Origin: an uncultured Bacilli bacterium
Lineage (GTDB): Bacteria; Bacillota_I; Bacilli_A; RF39; UBA660
Direction of reading: 5' to 3'
DNA length: 64,000 nt
Assembly (NCBI GenBank): GCA_934101115.1
Contig: CAKOPW010000001.1
Span: forward strand, 1-64,000
Position 1 is the first letter of the stretch; every line of letters begins with the position of its first letter. The notes below the pieces were generated by a model. It was not told where the DNA came from. It searched no databases and saw nothing but the letters and a program-made list of their open reading frames with translations. The position numbers and the translations under genes were made by a program. This document shows positions 51,273 through 61,141 of the stretch, in pieces.

Positions 51273-51653
51273 TTACATATATTTACATGATTGAGTTAGT
51301 AATTTACCAACTTTATTGTCTAATCTCTCGTTTATTTCATCAACAACTTTTGCTGTTTCTTCTTCAAAGTCGTAATGCTCATCTATTGTCATGTAGATAT
51401 CACTATCTTGATGCTTTAAATAATATGTAACCATATATTCTAATAACAAAATATTTATTTCATATGGCAAGTATGAGGAAACTGCTATTATTTTGTGACG
51501 AATACCATTTTGATAAAATACAGTCATTTTTGGGGAATTTTTGTTGTCATTTTTTAATAAAACAAATCCACAATCACGAATCACATCATATATTCCACCC
51601 ATATTGTCTTTACAACTTGAAGTAAAATGTTCTATAATTTCTTCTTTTTCCAT
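51273..51653 (-). CDS. Small unknown protein
   Basis: This 126-residue protein starts at ATG 51653 after AGGTGTGAA. Its order (GxVLL strand, a strand ending in IIAVSSYLP, a helix LLLEYMVTYYL, then a long Glu-rich helix EEETAKVVDEINERL) resembles a degenerate ImmA/IrrE-type metalloprotease fold in which HExxH would be LEYMV, so no metal site. That is only a resemblance. It lies between the HerA-like gene and the 6S RNA. Confidence 0.6.
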   Translation of the reverse strand: MEKEEIIEHFTSSCKDNMGGIYDVIRDCGFVLLKNDNKNSPKMTVFYQNGIRHKIIAVSSYLPYEINILLLEYMVTYYLKHQDSDIYMTIDEHYDFEEETAKVVDEINERLDNKVGKLLTQSCKYM

Positions 51654-51706
51654 AATATTCACACCTTTGTCGTATTATAATAAAAACAAAAGAAAAAAGC
51701 AATGTT

Positions 51707-53473
51707 TTATTGCTTTTGAATAGGTTTCCAACGGAATAATACATCACAGTTTGAAGAATATGGTGCAGGGTTTGGCATATCCATTTTGACAATTACAGGT
51801 ATTTTAAATGCTGAACCGAAGGCTACCATTGTTCCACTTTGTAAACTTGTAAGTTTTTCAATAATATCTCCACTTATATTTGGTAGCATTTTATTGATAT
51901 ACTCTAAATCTCTTGGGTGAGTCATTTTTAAAATACAAAAGTTACTTGTTTGAGCTATAACTGTTTCAGATATTTCCACTGGACGTTGGCTTACTAAATC
52001 AAGCATTACACCATATTTTCTACCCTCTTTAGCTATACGCTCAAAAATGTTGTATCCTAAAAGAAAATGATCGTTATCGTTTACTACATATCTATGTGCC
52101 TCTTCTATAAACAAATGGAAAGGTATAGCTGCACGAACTCTTCTTTTCTTTGCAAAATCAAAAATCATTTTAGAAAAAATCTTTACAATAGTTTTTGCTA
52201 AGTTATCATCGATATCTTCTAAGTTAATATTGATGATTTGACTACGTCTATTGTTATGAATTATTAATGATGAAATATAGTTATCAATTGTTATATATTC
52301 TTTGAATGAGAAAAACTTTCTGTTTGATGAGTTGTTTAAGGAATGTAGTCTAACTTGCATGATAACGGCATTGTCTTGCATAATTCTATTTCCTAAAAAT
52401 CCGTCACCTATTAACGTGAATGATAAAGCTCTTTCAAGATCATTTAATGTATAAAAAGCATCTGTTGGTACTTCTATTCTACTTTCTAATTCATCATCAA
52501 TAAATTTTAGTAAATATTCATTTATAAGTACTGATTCTCCAAACTCGCCATTTCGATCTATTCCAAAACATTCACTAAATTTACGAGTGTATCCAATTCC
52601 TTGAATGTCTGTATTAACGTTGAATTCTGGCGTCGAGCAATCGTTTATAATAGTAAATATATCATTTTTCTTTCCAGCTGCATTTTGATTAGAAAATAAA
52701 ACCGACATTATAGCTTTAGCTATCAAATGATTTTTAAGTTTTTTAGTTTCTTCGTCATCTTTTGAAAATAGTTTTGCTAATTTTAACATTCTTTCTACTA
52801 TTGTATATTGATGGTGATTATCTGCTTGTAAAAGCAAACATATATCATCAATGGTTAGTAAGAATACTGGGATGTTAAGTTGAACATCGTCCGGATCTGT
52901 TGGGTTTGATGTTATAAATTTATATTGATAATTTGGATTTATTTGGTTCAAAACTTTAAAGGCGTTTTTGTACTCACCATAAGCATCAAATATAAATAAG
53001 TTAGCATTATACGATAAAAATTGTTTATTTAAAAAGATGTTTTGTACAATTCTTGCAACTGAACAACTTTTACCTGATCCGGTATTACCAAATATAGCAG
53101 CATGATTTGAAAAGAATTGGTTGATGTCAATATAAACATTTTTATCCGGATATATTGCTGAGTGACCTAAATATAAACTTTTGCCATCCTCTTTTCCGAG
53201 AATGATACTTAATTCTTCATCATTTATAACACGAACTTTACTATCAAGTGTTGGTTTTTTTATTGTTCCAGCGATAAAACGATTTTCAATAAATTGTCCC
53301 AATAAATCAATATGAACTGTGTCCGTATCAACCTTCTTTACTTCACCTAATAACTTATCTGTATCATTTTCGAAAACAACATGTAAGTTCATCAAATTAG
53401 GAACTACCATATTATCTTTATTGATATCAACTACAGCCGTTATATCATCTATATAGCGTATTTTTCCAAACAT
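51707..53473 (-). CDS. HerA-like ATPase
   Basis: This 588-residue FtsK/HerA-superfamily ATPase has an N-terminal HAS-barrel-like region (about 1-100) and then Walker A FGNTGSGKS (about 128-136), a Walker B-like region ending FIEEAHRYV, and the arginine-containing motif LVSQRPVEISETVIAQTSN. HerA forms a hexamer that moves along DNA and usually works with the NurA nuclease in end resection, or in defence. No NurA gene is nearby. The ATG at 53473 follows GAGGTTGG; the codon at 53482 is a TTG. Confidence 0.85.
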   Translation of the reverse strand: MFGKIRYIDDITAVVDINKDNMVVPNLMNLHVVFENDTDKLLGEVKKVDTDTVHIDLLGQFIENRFIAGTIKKPTLDSKVRVINDEELSIILGKEDGKSLYLGHSAIYPDKNVYIDINQFFSNHAAIFGNTGSGKSCSVARIVQNIFLNKQFLSYNANLFIFDAYGEYKNAFKVLNQINPNYQYKFITSNPTDPDDVQLNIPVFLLTIDDICLLLQADNHHQYTIVERMLKLAKLFSKDDEETKKLKNHLIAKAIMSVLFSNQNAAGKKNDIFTIINDCSTPEFNVNTDIQGIGYTRKFSECFGIDRNGEFGESVLINEYLLKFIDDELESRIEVPTDAFYTLNDLERALSFTLIGDGFLGNRIMQDNAVIMQVRLHSLNNSSNRKFFSFKEYITIDNYISSLIIHNNRRSQIININLEDIDDNLAKTIVKIFSKMIFDFAKKRRVRAAIPFHLFIEEAHRYVVNDNDHFLLGYNIFERIAKEGRKYGVMLDLVSQRPVEISETVIAQTSNFCILKMTHPRDLEYINKMLPNISGDIIEKLTSLQSGTMVAFGSAFKIPVIVKMDMPNPAPYSSNCDVLFRWKPIQKQ

Positions 53474-53515
53474 TATAACCAACCTCTTATTCTATTATTC
53501 ATTATATCATAAATT

Positions 53516-54757
53516 TTATTCAATTCCATCACTAACTTCAATAAATGAAAAGTCTGCTTCATTAAATTCAATATTGGGATTATTTGCATAGATAGTAAAT
53601 AGTACATCATCTTTATCCACATGATCACCAATATATTTGTTTAACATAATACCAACAGTGTAATCAATTGTGTCATCTAAAGTCTTTTTTGAAGCTCCGA
53701 GTTTGGCAGCAAGTTCCCCGGCTCCATACGCATCTATCTTGGTGATTGTTCCACTTTTCTTAGAATGAACTTTTATTTTGCTATCGGCAACATGTACATT
53801 TCTTAAACTTCCACCTTGAGCATGAATAAATTCATAAAATTTATTTAATGCACGTTTTGACTCAATTGCATATCTAGCTTGTTTATATCCTTCTTCTAAT
53901 CCTGATGAGAAAGTCATATCATATAAATTAGCAACAATTTCGATACATGCATCATATAAAGGACATTTTTTACCATTTAATACATTCATAGCTTCACAGA
54001 TTTCTAAAGAATTCCCGATTGCGTATGAAAGTGGTGCGCTCATATCTCCAATAATTGTTCTAACATTTCGATTATAAGCTTCTCCAATTTCTATTAAGTA
54101 TTTGCTTAATTTTTCGGCGTCTTCACGAGTTTTCATTAAAGCTCCACTTCCTACTTTAACGTCTATTAAAATGTTTTTAGCGCCCAAAGCTAGCTTTTTT
54201 GACATAATACTAGATGCTATCAATGGAATTGATTCGGTTGTTCCGGTAACATCTCTAAGAGCATAGATAACTTTATCAAGTGGTGTTAAATTTCTTGTTT
54301 GAGAAACAACAGCAAAACCAGTATTTTCTACTTGCTTTATAAATTCTTCTTCAGATAAAGAAACATTGAAACCAGGAATGCTTTCAAGTTTATCAATTGT
54401 TCCTCCTGTAATTCCTAATCCTCTTCCACTCATTTTGGCCATTTTCATACCTAAAGAGGCGCACATTGGGCCAATTATTATAGTGGTAGTATCTCCAATT
54501 CCTCCAGTTGAATGTTTATCAACTAGATTTTCAATTTTTTCTCCTAAATGAAGCTCATCCCCACTTTTTAAGAATATATCTGTTAAAGCAAGGGTTTCAG
54601 TTAAATTCATACCATTTATTACAATTGCCATTAAAAGAGCGCTCATTTGATAATCAGGTATTTCCTTATTTAAATAACCATTAAACGCATAGAAAAGTTC
54701 ATCGTAGCTTAAACTTAAACCATTTTTCTTTCTTGTTATAATATCTAAAATATTCAT
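53516..54757 (-). CDS. Pyrimidine-nucleoside phosphorylase
   Basis: The enzyme cleaves thymidine/uridine with phosphate to base and (deoxy)ribose-1-phosphate. About 413 residues; KHSTGGIGDTTTIIIGP (phosphate-binding), LKVGSGA-like IDVKVGSGALM and IGDMSAPLSYAIGN are diagnostic of the DeoA/Pdp family. ATG 54757 follows AGGTGATAC; earlier in-frame codons overlap the terminator of the upstream gene. Minus strand, single gene. Confidence 0.95.
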   Translation of the reverse strand: MNILDIITRKKNGLSLSYDELFYAFNGYLNKEIPDYQMSALLMAIVINGMNLTETLALTDIFLKSGDELHLGEKIENLVDKHSTGGIGDTTTIIIGPMCASLGMKMAKMSGRGLGITGGTIDKLESIPGFNVSLSEEEFIKQVENTGFAVVSQTRNLTPLDKVIYALRDVTGTTESIPLIASSIMSKKLALGAKNILIDVKVGSGALMKTREDAEKLSKYLIEIGEAYNRNVRTIIGDMSAPLSYAIGNSLEICEAMNVLNGKKCPLYDACIEIVANLYDMTFSSGLEEGYKQARYAIESKRALNKFYEFIHAQGGSLRNVHVADSKIKVHSKKSGTITKIDAYGAGELAAKLGASKKTLDDTIDYTVGIMLNKYIGDHVDKDDVLFTIYANNPNIEFNEADFSFIEVSDGIE

Positions 54758-54785
54758 CGTATCACCTACTATAAAAAGTATAGCA

Positions 54786-54810
54786 CAAAAAAACACTTTA
54801 TTAAAAGTGC
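54786..54810 (-). terminator. Terminator after the NlpC/P60-like gene
   Basis: On the minus strand a stem CACTTT/AAAGTG runs into T7. Confidence 0.78.
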
Positions 54811-54813
54811 TTT

Positions 54814-55947
54814 TTACCACATATCCGTAGTTATTCCATCACCATTTGGATAGATATCGCTCATCTCAATTACATACGTTAAATTTGGATTATTTACAAT
54901 TCCTTTATATCTTTCGTAAGTATAAATTTTTAATTTTGGAGGTAAGGATTCGGCAGTATAAATTGTTGTGTCAGAAATTCCAACAATCAGAGCTGCATGT
55001 CCGTTTCTTGCAATAAAATCTCCAACTTTATAATTACCATTTTTCATGTATTCTACTGTTATTGTATGATGTGGTCCTAAATCAGAAAGATCATCATTAA
55101 ATTGTTTATAATCTCCGGCCCCTACATCACCAGTTTCAAAGCCTCCATTATACATTGCCCATGTAACAAAACCAGAGCACGTAAAACCATTAGCTTTGTA
55201 TCTATTTACAAAATTGTCGTATAACTTGCATCCCCACATTTTGGGTCCTGTTTTTGTACTTTTTACAATGCTTTTGTATTTACTTTTACTTAAATATAGT
55301 CCTTTATGATAATATCTACCTTCTCCATCGATATAAGGACGATACCCATGCCCATTAAGACGCCCATTTTCATTAAAATAACCAATTGTGTATGGAAATT
55401 CCAAGGTTATGAATCTAGCAGCAGCTAACACTCCGCCTCGTGAGCCTTCTCCCATTTCTATAACACGCGATCTTAGTATATTATCTAGAAGTTCGGCCTC
55501 TTCTTCTGTATATCTTTCGCATGGTAAATATGATTTATTTGTGTTTAGAGTTGGTGGAACTATTAAATCAGTCACTTGAATCTTATATCTTTTAATGTTC
55601 CTATCAGTTAATGACGCTGTTACAGTTGCGGTGCCGACACCAACACCATATAATGTACCATTATCAATTTTAACAACGTTTTCGTTATCACTGACTAAAC
55701 TAATGGTTTTATCAAAATCATCAGGATAGTCAAATATAAAATCAATTTGTTTCTTGCCGTTTAAAGCTAAATAATAAGTTTCTAATTTATCAAGTGAAGA
55801 TGAAAAAGTTCCTTTAATTTTCTTTATTTCCTTTTTAGTTATTATTAAATCGCTGTTGCTAGTCTGTTTTTTGTCAAATAGAAAAATTAAAATTATACTT
55901 AGAGTAATACTCATAATAATTAATATTATAATACCTCTTTTTTTCAT
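54814..55947 (-). CDS. Exported NlpC/P60-like cysteine hydrolase with Ig-like domain
   Basis: This 377-residue protein has an N-terminal membrane anchor (about 5-24), a beta domain resembling bacterial Ig-like BIG2 (about 45-130, ending GVGVGTATVTAS), and a C-terminal NlpC/P60-type domain. The Cys is in NGFTCSGFVTWA (about residue 262) and the His in DFIARNGHAALIVG. Such enzymes cut peptidoglycan stem peptides or similar amides. Minus strand, upstream of pdp, downstream of the transglutaminase-like cluster. Confidence 0.82.
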   Translation of the reverse strand: MKKRGIIILIIMSITLSIILIFLFDKKQTSNSDLIITKKEIKKIKGTFSSSLDKLETYYLALNGKKQIDFIFDYPDDFDKTISLVSDNENVVKIDNGTLYGVGVGTATVTASLTDRNIKRYKIQVTDLIVPPTLNTNKSYLPCERYTEEEAELLDNILRSRVIEMGEGSRGGVLAAARFITLEFPYTIGYFNENGRLNGHGYRPYIDGEGRYYHKGLYLSKSKYKSIVKSTKTGPKMWGCKLYDNFVNRYKANGFTCSGFVTWAMYNGGFETGDVGAGDYKQFNDDLSDLGPHHTITVEYMKNGNYKVGDFIARNGHAALIVGISDTTIYTAESLPPKLKIYTYERYKGIVNNPNLTYVIEMSDIYPNGDGITTDMW

Positions 55948-55989
55948 ATATCAAACTCACCTGTTAGGATAATTATACAAGATATTTTT

Positions 55990-56033
55990 CCATAATAAAA
56001 GAAATATTAAATGTTCAATCTAATATTTCTTTT
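55990..56033 (-). terminator. Hairpin at the end of the first transglutaminase-like gene
   Basis: An imperfect 13-bp stem AAAAGAAATATTA/TAATATTTCTTTT overlaps the stop. On the minus strand the tail is only moderately T-rich. Confidence 0.6.
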
Positions 56034-57048
56034 TTAATACCATCTGTGTTAAGTTTTCTGCTTCTTCTAGAGCAGGTAGATTATCTTTGTGAAAACTCTC
56101 AAATGCGCTTTCTGCTTCTTTTACTTTTTGCATGCCTTCAGTTATTGCTGAATTTATCACATCCAGTTTGTATTTAGTATATTCAGTATATTCACGAATC
56201 GGTTCTATGTCATAAGAATCGTTGAAGCTTTTTGTTGTGCTACGATTCATAACAAAAACAGAATTAGATGGTGGCGATATTGTCAAACAAACGTCACCCA
56301 AAACAAAGCCAAATATATTTTGAGTTGATGGGTCCGTTAAAATTGTCATAGAATCAAAATTCACTCTAGGAAGCGCGTGATTGTAATATCCTTTCATTTT
56401 TTCATAATTTAGTGTTGAAAATATCCCTGGTTTAAGATATTTTGTAATTAATTTTTTGTTGATTTCTTCTCTTGGTAATGGAAATTCTAAACACTCATCT
56501 AAAAAGGCGTCAAAATCTTTTTGATTTGTTGTGTTTAAATGACCGGAGGCAATGTCAGATTCATAGCCTAGACTTTCATATATTTTATTTAAAAACACTG
56601 CTGAATGTCTACATACGCCATGCCCGTTTAAAAAAAAAATTTCCTCCATTGCTATACTTTTTTTACCGGACATTTTTACCGGATGATGACAATTTAAATC
56701 ATATGAAAAACTTCCGAATCTAAACATAGAATCAAAAAGTTGATATGCTTCTATCGGATTATTAGGTTCAAATTTTTTAAATTCTTTGATTGTGTTTTCA
56801 AGTATTTCATTATAAATAATTTTAATTGTTTTTATGTCTACGTCATTTTGAGCCATCGTTTTTTCAATTTTACATTCATTATCACCGAGGTGACTGGAAA
56901 TTCCTAAAGCGACTACAAAAGGTATAGGACTTTTTAATAACAATACCATTACCGGAGTTACGCAACAAATGGCACCTAATTTAAATTCGTTTATTCTTCT
57001 TTGCTTCAATAATTCTTCGTAACTGGTATTGTCATCAAATTTTTTCAT
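56020..57048 (-). CDS. Transglutaminase-like membrane protein, paralogue 1
   Basis: This 342-residue protein has the catalytic order of transglutaminase/papain-like enzymes: Cys146 in NGHGVCRHSAVFLNKIYESLGYES, His224 in GYYNHALPRVNF and Asp239 in TILTDPSTQN. An N-terminal segment (about 24-50) is hydrophobic and follows the shared SYEELLK motif, so it is probably membrane-attached. The C-terminal about 70 residues form a charged helix. Bacterial members act as proteases, amidases or crosslinkers; the substrate is unknown. It is the last gene of the cluster and is closest to the paralogue at 60064. Confidence 0.8.
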   Translation of the reverse strand: MKKFDDNTSYEELLKQRRINEFKLGAICCVTPVMVLLLKSPIPFVVALGISSHLGDNECKIEKTMAQNDVDIKTIKIIYNEILENTIKEFKKFEPNNPIEAYQLFDSMFRFGSFSYDLNCHHPVKMSGKKSIAMEEIFFLNGHGVCRHSAVFLNKIYESLGYESDIASGHLNTTNQKDFDAFLDECLEFPLPREEINKKLITKYLKPGIFSTLNYEKMKGYYNHALPRVNFDSMTILTDPSTQNIFGFVLGDVCLTISPPSNSVFVMNRSTTKSFNDSYDIEPIREYTEYTKYKLDVINSAITEGMQKVKEAESAFESFHKDNLPALEEAENLTQMVLKKKY

Positions 57049-57066
57049 ATTTGTCCTCTTCTTATT

Positions 57067-58128
57067 TTATCTATATTTCTTTTTTAATGTGTTTTGTAAA
57101 TGAGACTCTAATTCATTGAGTTCGTTTAAATGCGTTTTATAAAAAATTCTATACGTATCTAAAGCTTCAATACTTCCATAATTTCTTCTGGCTATCTCTA
57201 TTTCTTTATCGAATAATGATTCTGGGTAGTCATAATTTTCTCTTATTTTTTGAATACCCAATACATCACTTATAAAGAAGTTTTTTTGGTAAGGCATAAA
57301 ACTTATAATGTGATCGTCTTTTGATAATTTAGAATAACCACAATCCTTTGGTAAAAATAAGTCACGAGTCGCTTGAGTGTAAATTTCGCCATTGTAGGCA
57401 TCAAGCATAAGTGTTGCTCCGTTAAAATTTGCACGGGTTATAAGATGATTCCCTGCTCTTATACTAGTTAATGAACTAATTTTTTTCATATATTCACTTT
57501 TTATATTTGCTGCAGAAACACCTTTGACAACTTTTTCACGCATACCACTTGAAAGCTTAAACGAACTTGCTGTTTCCATAATTTTTATTATTTGTTCTTT
57601 TTGCTCTTGGCTTTCTAGTACATTAAAAAAACCTAAACATACATCACTTTCATATCCCATCATACTATAAAGTTTTTGTAATAATGCGGAAATATGACGA
57701 CATACACCATGACCATTTAACGCAAGAGCCCCCATTATTTCTTTTTGAATTAAATATGATCTTACCACATAGTTGTCAATCTTATCATACGAAAAAATAC
57801 CACTATCATACATAAAATAGATCAGATAATATATATCCAAAGGATTTTTTACGTTCATATCACTTGCTAAATTTATCAAACTTTTAATATATTCTTCGTA
57901 TATCTCTTTTATAGCTATAATATCAGGATCTTTTTGAACAATTTTCTTTTCTAAACTATCGCTTAAAAAAGGATATAAACAAAATGATAGAGAGAATATA
58001 GCAAGTTCTGGGGCGATGTAATAAATTCCACCTAATAAAGAAGCCACTTCTATAGCTATAGTAGACCCTTTAAGTTTCTTTTTTAGTTCTAGTAATTCTT
58101 CATAAGAATAATCATCGATTTTTTTCAT
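57067..58128 (-). CDS. Transglutaminase-like membrane protein, paralogue 2
   Basis: This 353-residue paralogue shares the SYEELL start, hydrophobic region (about 22-55) and triad: Cys143 in NGHGVCRHISALLQKLYSMMGYES, His228 in AGNHLITRANF and Asp243 in LMLDAYNGEIY. ATG 58128 is used because GGAG lies before it. It is less similar to paralogues 1 and 3 than they are to each other. 18 nt separate it from paralogue 1. Confidence 0.8.
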   Translation of the reverse strand: MKKIDDYSYEELLELKKKLKGSTIAIEVASLLGGIYYIAPELAIFSLSFCLYPFLSDSLEKKIVQKDPDIIAIKEIYEEYIKSLINLASDMNVKNPLDIYYLIYFMYDSGIFSYDKIDNYVVRSYLIQKEIMGALALNGHGVCRHISALLQKLYSMMGYESDVCLGFFNVLESQEQKEQIIKIMETASSFKLSSGMREKVVKGVSAANIKSEYMKKISSLTSIRAGNHLITRANFNGATLMLDAYNGEIYTQATRDLFLPKDCGYSKLSKDDHIISFMPYQKNFFISDVLGIQKIRENYDYPESLFDKEIEIARRNYGSIEALDTYRIFYKTHLNELNELESHLQNTLKKKYR

Positions 58129-58152
58129 ATTTATCTCCATTTAAATAACATA

Positions 58153-58179
58153 ATAAAAATCCAAAAAAATGGATTTTTA
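58153..58179 (-). terminator. Terminator after the duplicated-domain anchored protein
   Basis: The stem AAAAATCCA/TGGATTTTT with an A-rich loop overlaps the stop codon. Confidence 0.78.
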
Positions 58180-59925
58180 TTTAGTTAAAATTTTACCATT
58201 ATGTTCTTGACCTGTTGTAAAACTATAACTGACAAAATCATCAATGTTAGCAAGTTTTTCAGGATGTTTTATATCGTCGCCATAAAAATAATATTTGAAT
58301 ACACAATCTTTTCCAAAAAATCTAATTTCAGTGTTCTCTGTAATTGCTATTTTGTAAATGACTAGATTTCCAGTGCCATATTCGTCTTTTTCGTCATAAT
58401 ATGTAAAATAGACGTTTCCTAGTTCGATGTCATTTTCTGTATAATTTGAAATATACAAGTTTTTAATAGAACTGCTATAAACGTTAATTGGTTGATTATT
58501 TTCATCATAATAGTTCAACCTTAACATATCCAACCTTGGTTTCTTTTGATAGATCCATTTATAAACGCTTTCGTTAGGGTTGTCTATATTCATTTCAGTT
58601 ACCCCATCGATATCAATGCGTGCTAAATCAATAGTGTTTGGATTTGTTATTGTTAAATTATTAACACATAAATATTTTATTAATTTATTAAATTCATCAT
58701 AAAATCTGTCGCTTCTTATTTTAAAAACCGAAGTGTTGCCATCAATTACTGATAGTGTAAGGGCTACGGAGTTGTTCTCTACATCTAGACCATCATAACT
58801 TATTTCCACTCCAAAATTTTTAAATTGGTCATTAAATTTTTTAATTAACAAATCGTTTAAATTAGAATAATCATACTTTTTATCTTTTTCACTGTAGTAA
58901 CTAATATCGTAAATACGGTCTATTACATCGTCAAAATCATCTTTATTAGGATCATAGCTTATCAATGATGATTTGGATTTCACAAAGAAAGGAATATCTT
59001 CTAATTCACTAAAGTGTCTTGAATTAACATAACTAAACTCTGAATCTTCAAAAATAACTTTTCCAACATTTAAATTTTTAAAGTAAGTACCAACACCTAT
59101 TTTAGTATTGCAAAAAGAAATAGTGGTATCTTTTGCTTCTTCTTCTGCTTCATACTTGACGTCAATATCACCCAAATTTACATTAGAATACTTATCATTA
59201 CCAATGATTTGAATGTTTTTTATAGTTCTTGAGTATAAATCAAGAGTTATACTCATGTCATCAGAATGATATAATGTTAATTTATCTAGAACTGGAGAAT
59301 CATCTTCTATCCAATCCAGTGTATCTTCATCAAAATCCCCTAAAAACAATTCACTCAAACTATTTGTGTCCAAATTAGAACAATCTAATAGAACGTTCTC
59401 AGAAACAAATAATTTTTTTACTTTTAATGTGTTTAGCAAGCTATTAAATTTTTCAAACCATTCTGGATCATCCATAGTTACTTTTCTAATGCGGTCCATA
59501 CTTATTTTATTTGATTCTAAGACTAATAGATTTTGAGATTCGCTGTAACTTTTGATAATAACTCCATACTTTTCTGTTTCAGAATTAAAACTAGCTATTA
59601 ATTCTTGATCAGTTATCGGGTTCTCTTCAAGCAAAATTTGCTCATATGCTTCTTCTATTGTCATAGGTTTAAAACATGAATAATCAGTTGAATATTCATC
59701 AGTTGAATCTAATTTTATTCTATTTACTGTCTTTTCATCATAATGAATCTCGTTGACTACTGTTGTCTCGTCATTTTCGACAGTATTTTCAACGCTTTCT
59801 TGAACTTCTTCCACTTTGTCATTGCTATCTGAATAACCGTCAGATCCAATAGCTACAAATCCAACGGCTGCAAATAATGCTACATATGCGGCTGCTTCTT
59901 GTGGATATATTGTGTTTTTACTCAT
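58177..59925 (-). CDS. Membrane-anchored protein with two homologous halves
   Basis: This 582-residue protein has an N-terminal membrane segment (about 8-26) then an acidic linker, and two homologous halves (about 75-330 and 345-575). Each has a helical part, a stretch ending in xxVxxLxIxxNxxxDLxxLDxxxLxELxL, a DWIEDDSPxLDKLxLxY segment and a beta-rich KNIQIxxN...LGDxxxxYEAE part; the pattern is leucine-rich but not standard LRR. No named family recognised. AAGGGGA precedes the ATG. It lies inside the transglutaminase-like cluster and could be its substrate or regulator (inference). Confidence 0.75.
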   Translation of the reverse strand: MSKNTIYPQEAAAYVALFAAVGFVAIGSDGYSDSNDKVEEVQESVENTVENDETTVVNEIHYDEKTVNRIKLDSTDEYSTDYSCFKPMTIEEAYEQILLEENPITDQELIASFNSETEKYGVIIKSYSESQNLLVLESNKISMDRIRKVTMDDPEWFEKFNSLLNTLKVKKLFVSENVLLDCSNLDTNSLSELFLGDFDEDTLDWIEDDSPVLDKLTLYHSDDMSITLDLYSRTIKNIQIIGNDKYSNVNLGDIDVKYEAEEEAKDTTISFCNTKIGVGTYFKNLNVGKVIFEDSEFSYVNSRHFSELEDIPFFVKSKSSLISYDPNKDDFDDVIDRIYDISYYSEKDKKYDYSNLNDLLIKKFNDQFKNFGVEISYDGLDVENNSVALTLSVIDGNTSVFKIRSDRFYDEFNKLIKYLCVNNLTITNPNTIDLARIDIDGVTEMNIDNPNESVYKWIYQKKPRLDMLRLNYYDENNQPINVYSSSIKNLYISNYTENDIELGNVYFTYYDEKDEYGTGNLVIYKIAITENTEIRFFGKDCVFKYYFYGDDIKHPEKLANIDDFVSYSFTTGQEHNGKILTK

Positions 59926-60063
59926 AAAATCCCCTTTTCTTTTAAAAACTGTTTCCTATATTAACATATTAAAATTAAAAAAGCAAATTAATTTATCGCT
60001 TGAATATTCTTAACTAAGTGTAAAAGTTAAAAAAATTCATTTTTTATTAAAATTAAACCTAAA

Positions 60064-61080
60064 CTAATACATCTTTTTTAATACTTTTTGTGTTAAATTC
60101 TCAGCTTCTTCTAGTGCTGGAAGATTATCTTTATGAAAACTATCAAATGTACTTTCCATTTCTTTTGCTTTACGCACTCCTATTGCTATCGCCGAATTTA
60201 TTCTCTCTAATTGGTATTCTGTATGTTCAAGAAAATCTTTTGTTTCGGTTTCTTTATTAAACGACTTTGTAGTTTCGCGATTTAAAAGAAAGATTTCTTC
60301 AGATTCTGATATTGTTGAATATATATCATTCATAATTGAATAAAAAATATTTTCAGTTGCTGGATCAGTTAATATAGTCATTGACTCAAAATTTACTCTA
60401 ATAAGCGCATGATTGCCATATCCAGCTTGTTTATCATAATTAAGTTTTGGAAATATTCCTGGCTTAAGATATTCGGTTATAAGTTTTCTATTAGTTTCTT
60501 CACTGATAAGCACTGGATTTTTCTTACATTCTTCCATAAATGTGTGTAATTTTTTTGAATCTATTGTATTTAAGTGTCCAACAGCGATATCGGATTCATA
60601 ATCTAGACTTTCATATATTTTATTCAAAAAAGCTGCTAAATGTCTGCAAACACCATGTCCATTTAAAAAAAGTGTTTCATTCATAGTTACTATTTTTAAT
60701 TTAGACATTTTTAATGGATGGTAGTAATTTAAGTCGTACGAAAAGTATCCGTGTCTAAATATATAATCAAAAAGTTGATATACTTCTATTGGATTTTGAA
60801 GATTAAGCTTCTTAAATTCTTTTATGGTGTTTTCAAGTATTTCATTATAAATAACCCTGATTGCTTTTATGTCTTCGTCATTTTGGGCCATGCTTTTTTC
60901 CATTTTGTTTTCTTTATCAGTTAGCTGATATGTAAGTCCTAGAAAAGGAATAAAAGGTGCAGGACTTTTTAATAGCATCATTAATGCAGATGATGCGACG
61001 CAAAGTGCACCAATTTCAAATTTACCTATTATTTTTTTCTTTAACAATTCTTCATAACTATAATTATCAAACTTTTCCAT
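60064..61080 (-). CDS. Transglutaminase-like membrane protein, paralogue 3
   Basis: This 338-residue protein is closest to paralogue 1 (shared TILTDP, NTIKEFKK and C-terminal EESFDSFHKDNLPALEEAENLTQKVLKK-type segments). Triad: Cys145 in NGHGVCRHLAAFLNKIYESLDYES, His224 in GYGNHALIRVNF, Asp239 in TILTDPATEN. The N-terminal hydrophobic region (about 21-50) suggests membrane attachment. AAAGG precedes the ATG. Confidence 0.8.
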   Translation of the reverse strand: MEKFDNYSYEELLKKKIIGKFEIGALCVASSALMMLLKSPAPFIPFLGLTYQLTDKENKMEKSMAQNDEDIKAIRVIYNEILENTIKEFKKLNLQNPIEVYQLFDYIFRHGYFSYDLNYYHPLKMSKLKIVTMNETLFLNGHGVCRHLAAFLNKIYESLDYESDIAVGHLNTIDSKKLHTFMEECKKNPVLISEETNRKLITEYLKPGIFPKLNYDKQAGYGNHALIRVNFESMTILTDPATENIFYSIMNDIYSTISESEEIFLLNRETTKSFNKETETKDFLEHTEYQLERINSAIAIGVRKAKEMESTFDSFHKDNLPALEEAENLTQKVLKKMY

Positions 61081-61141
61081 AATGTGCCTTTCTAACTACA
61101 GTGATTCTAAAGTATCATCTGTAACTTCATTTTTTTAATTA

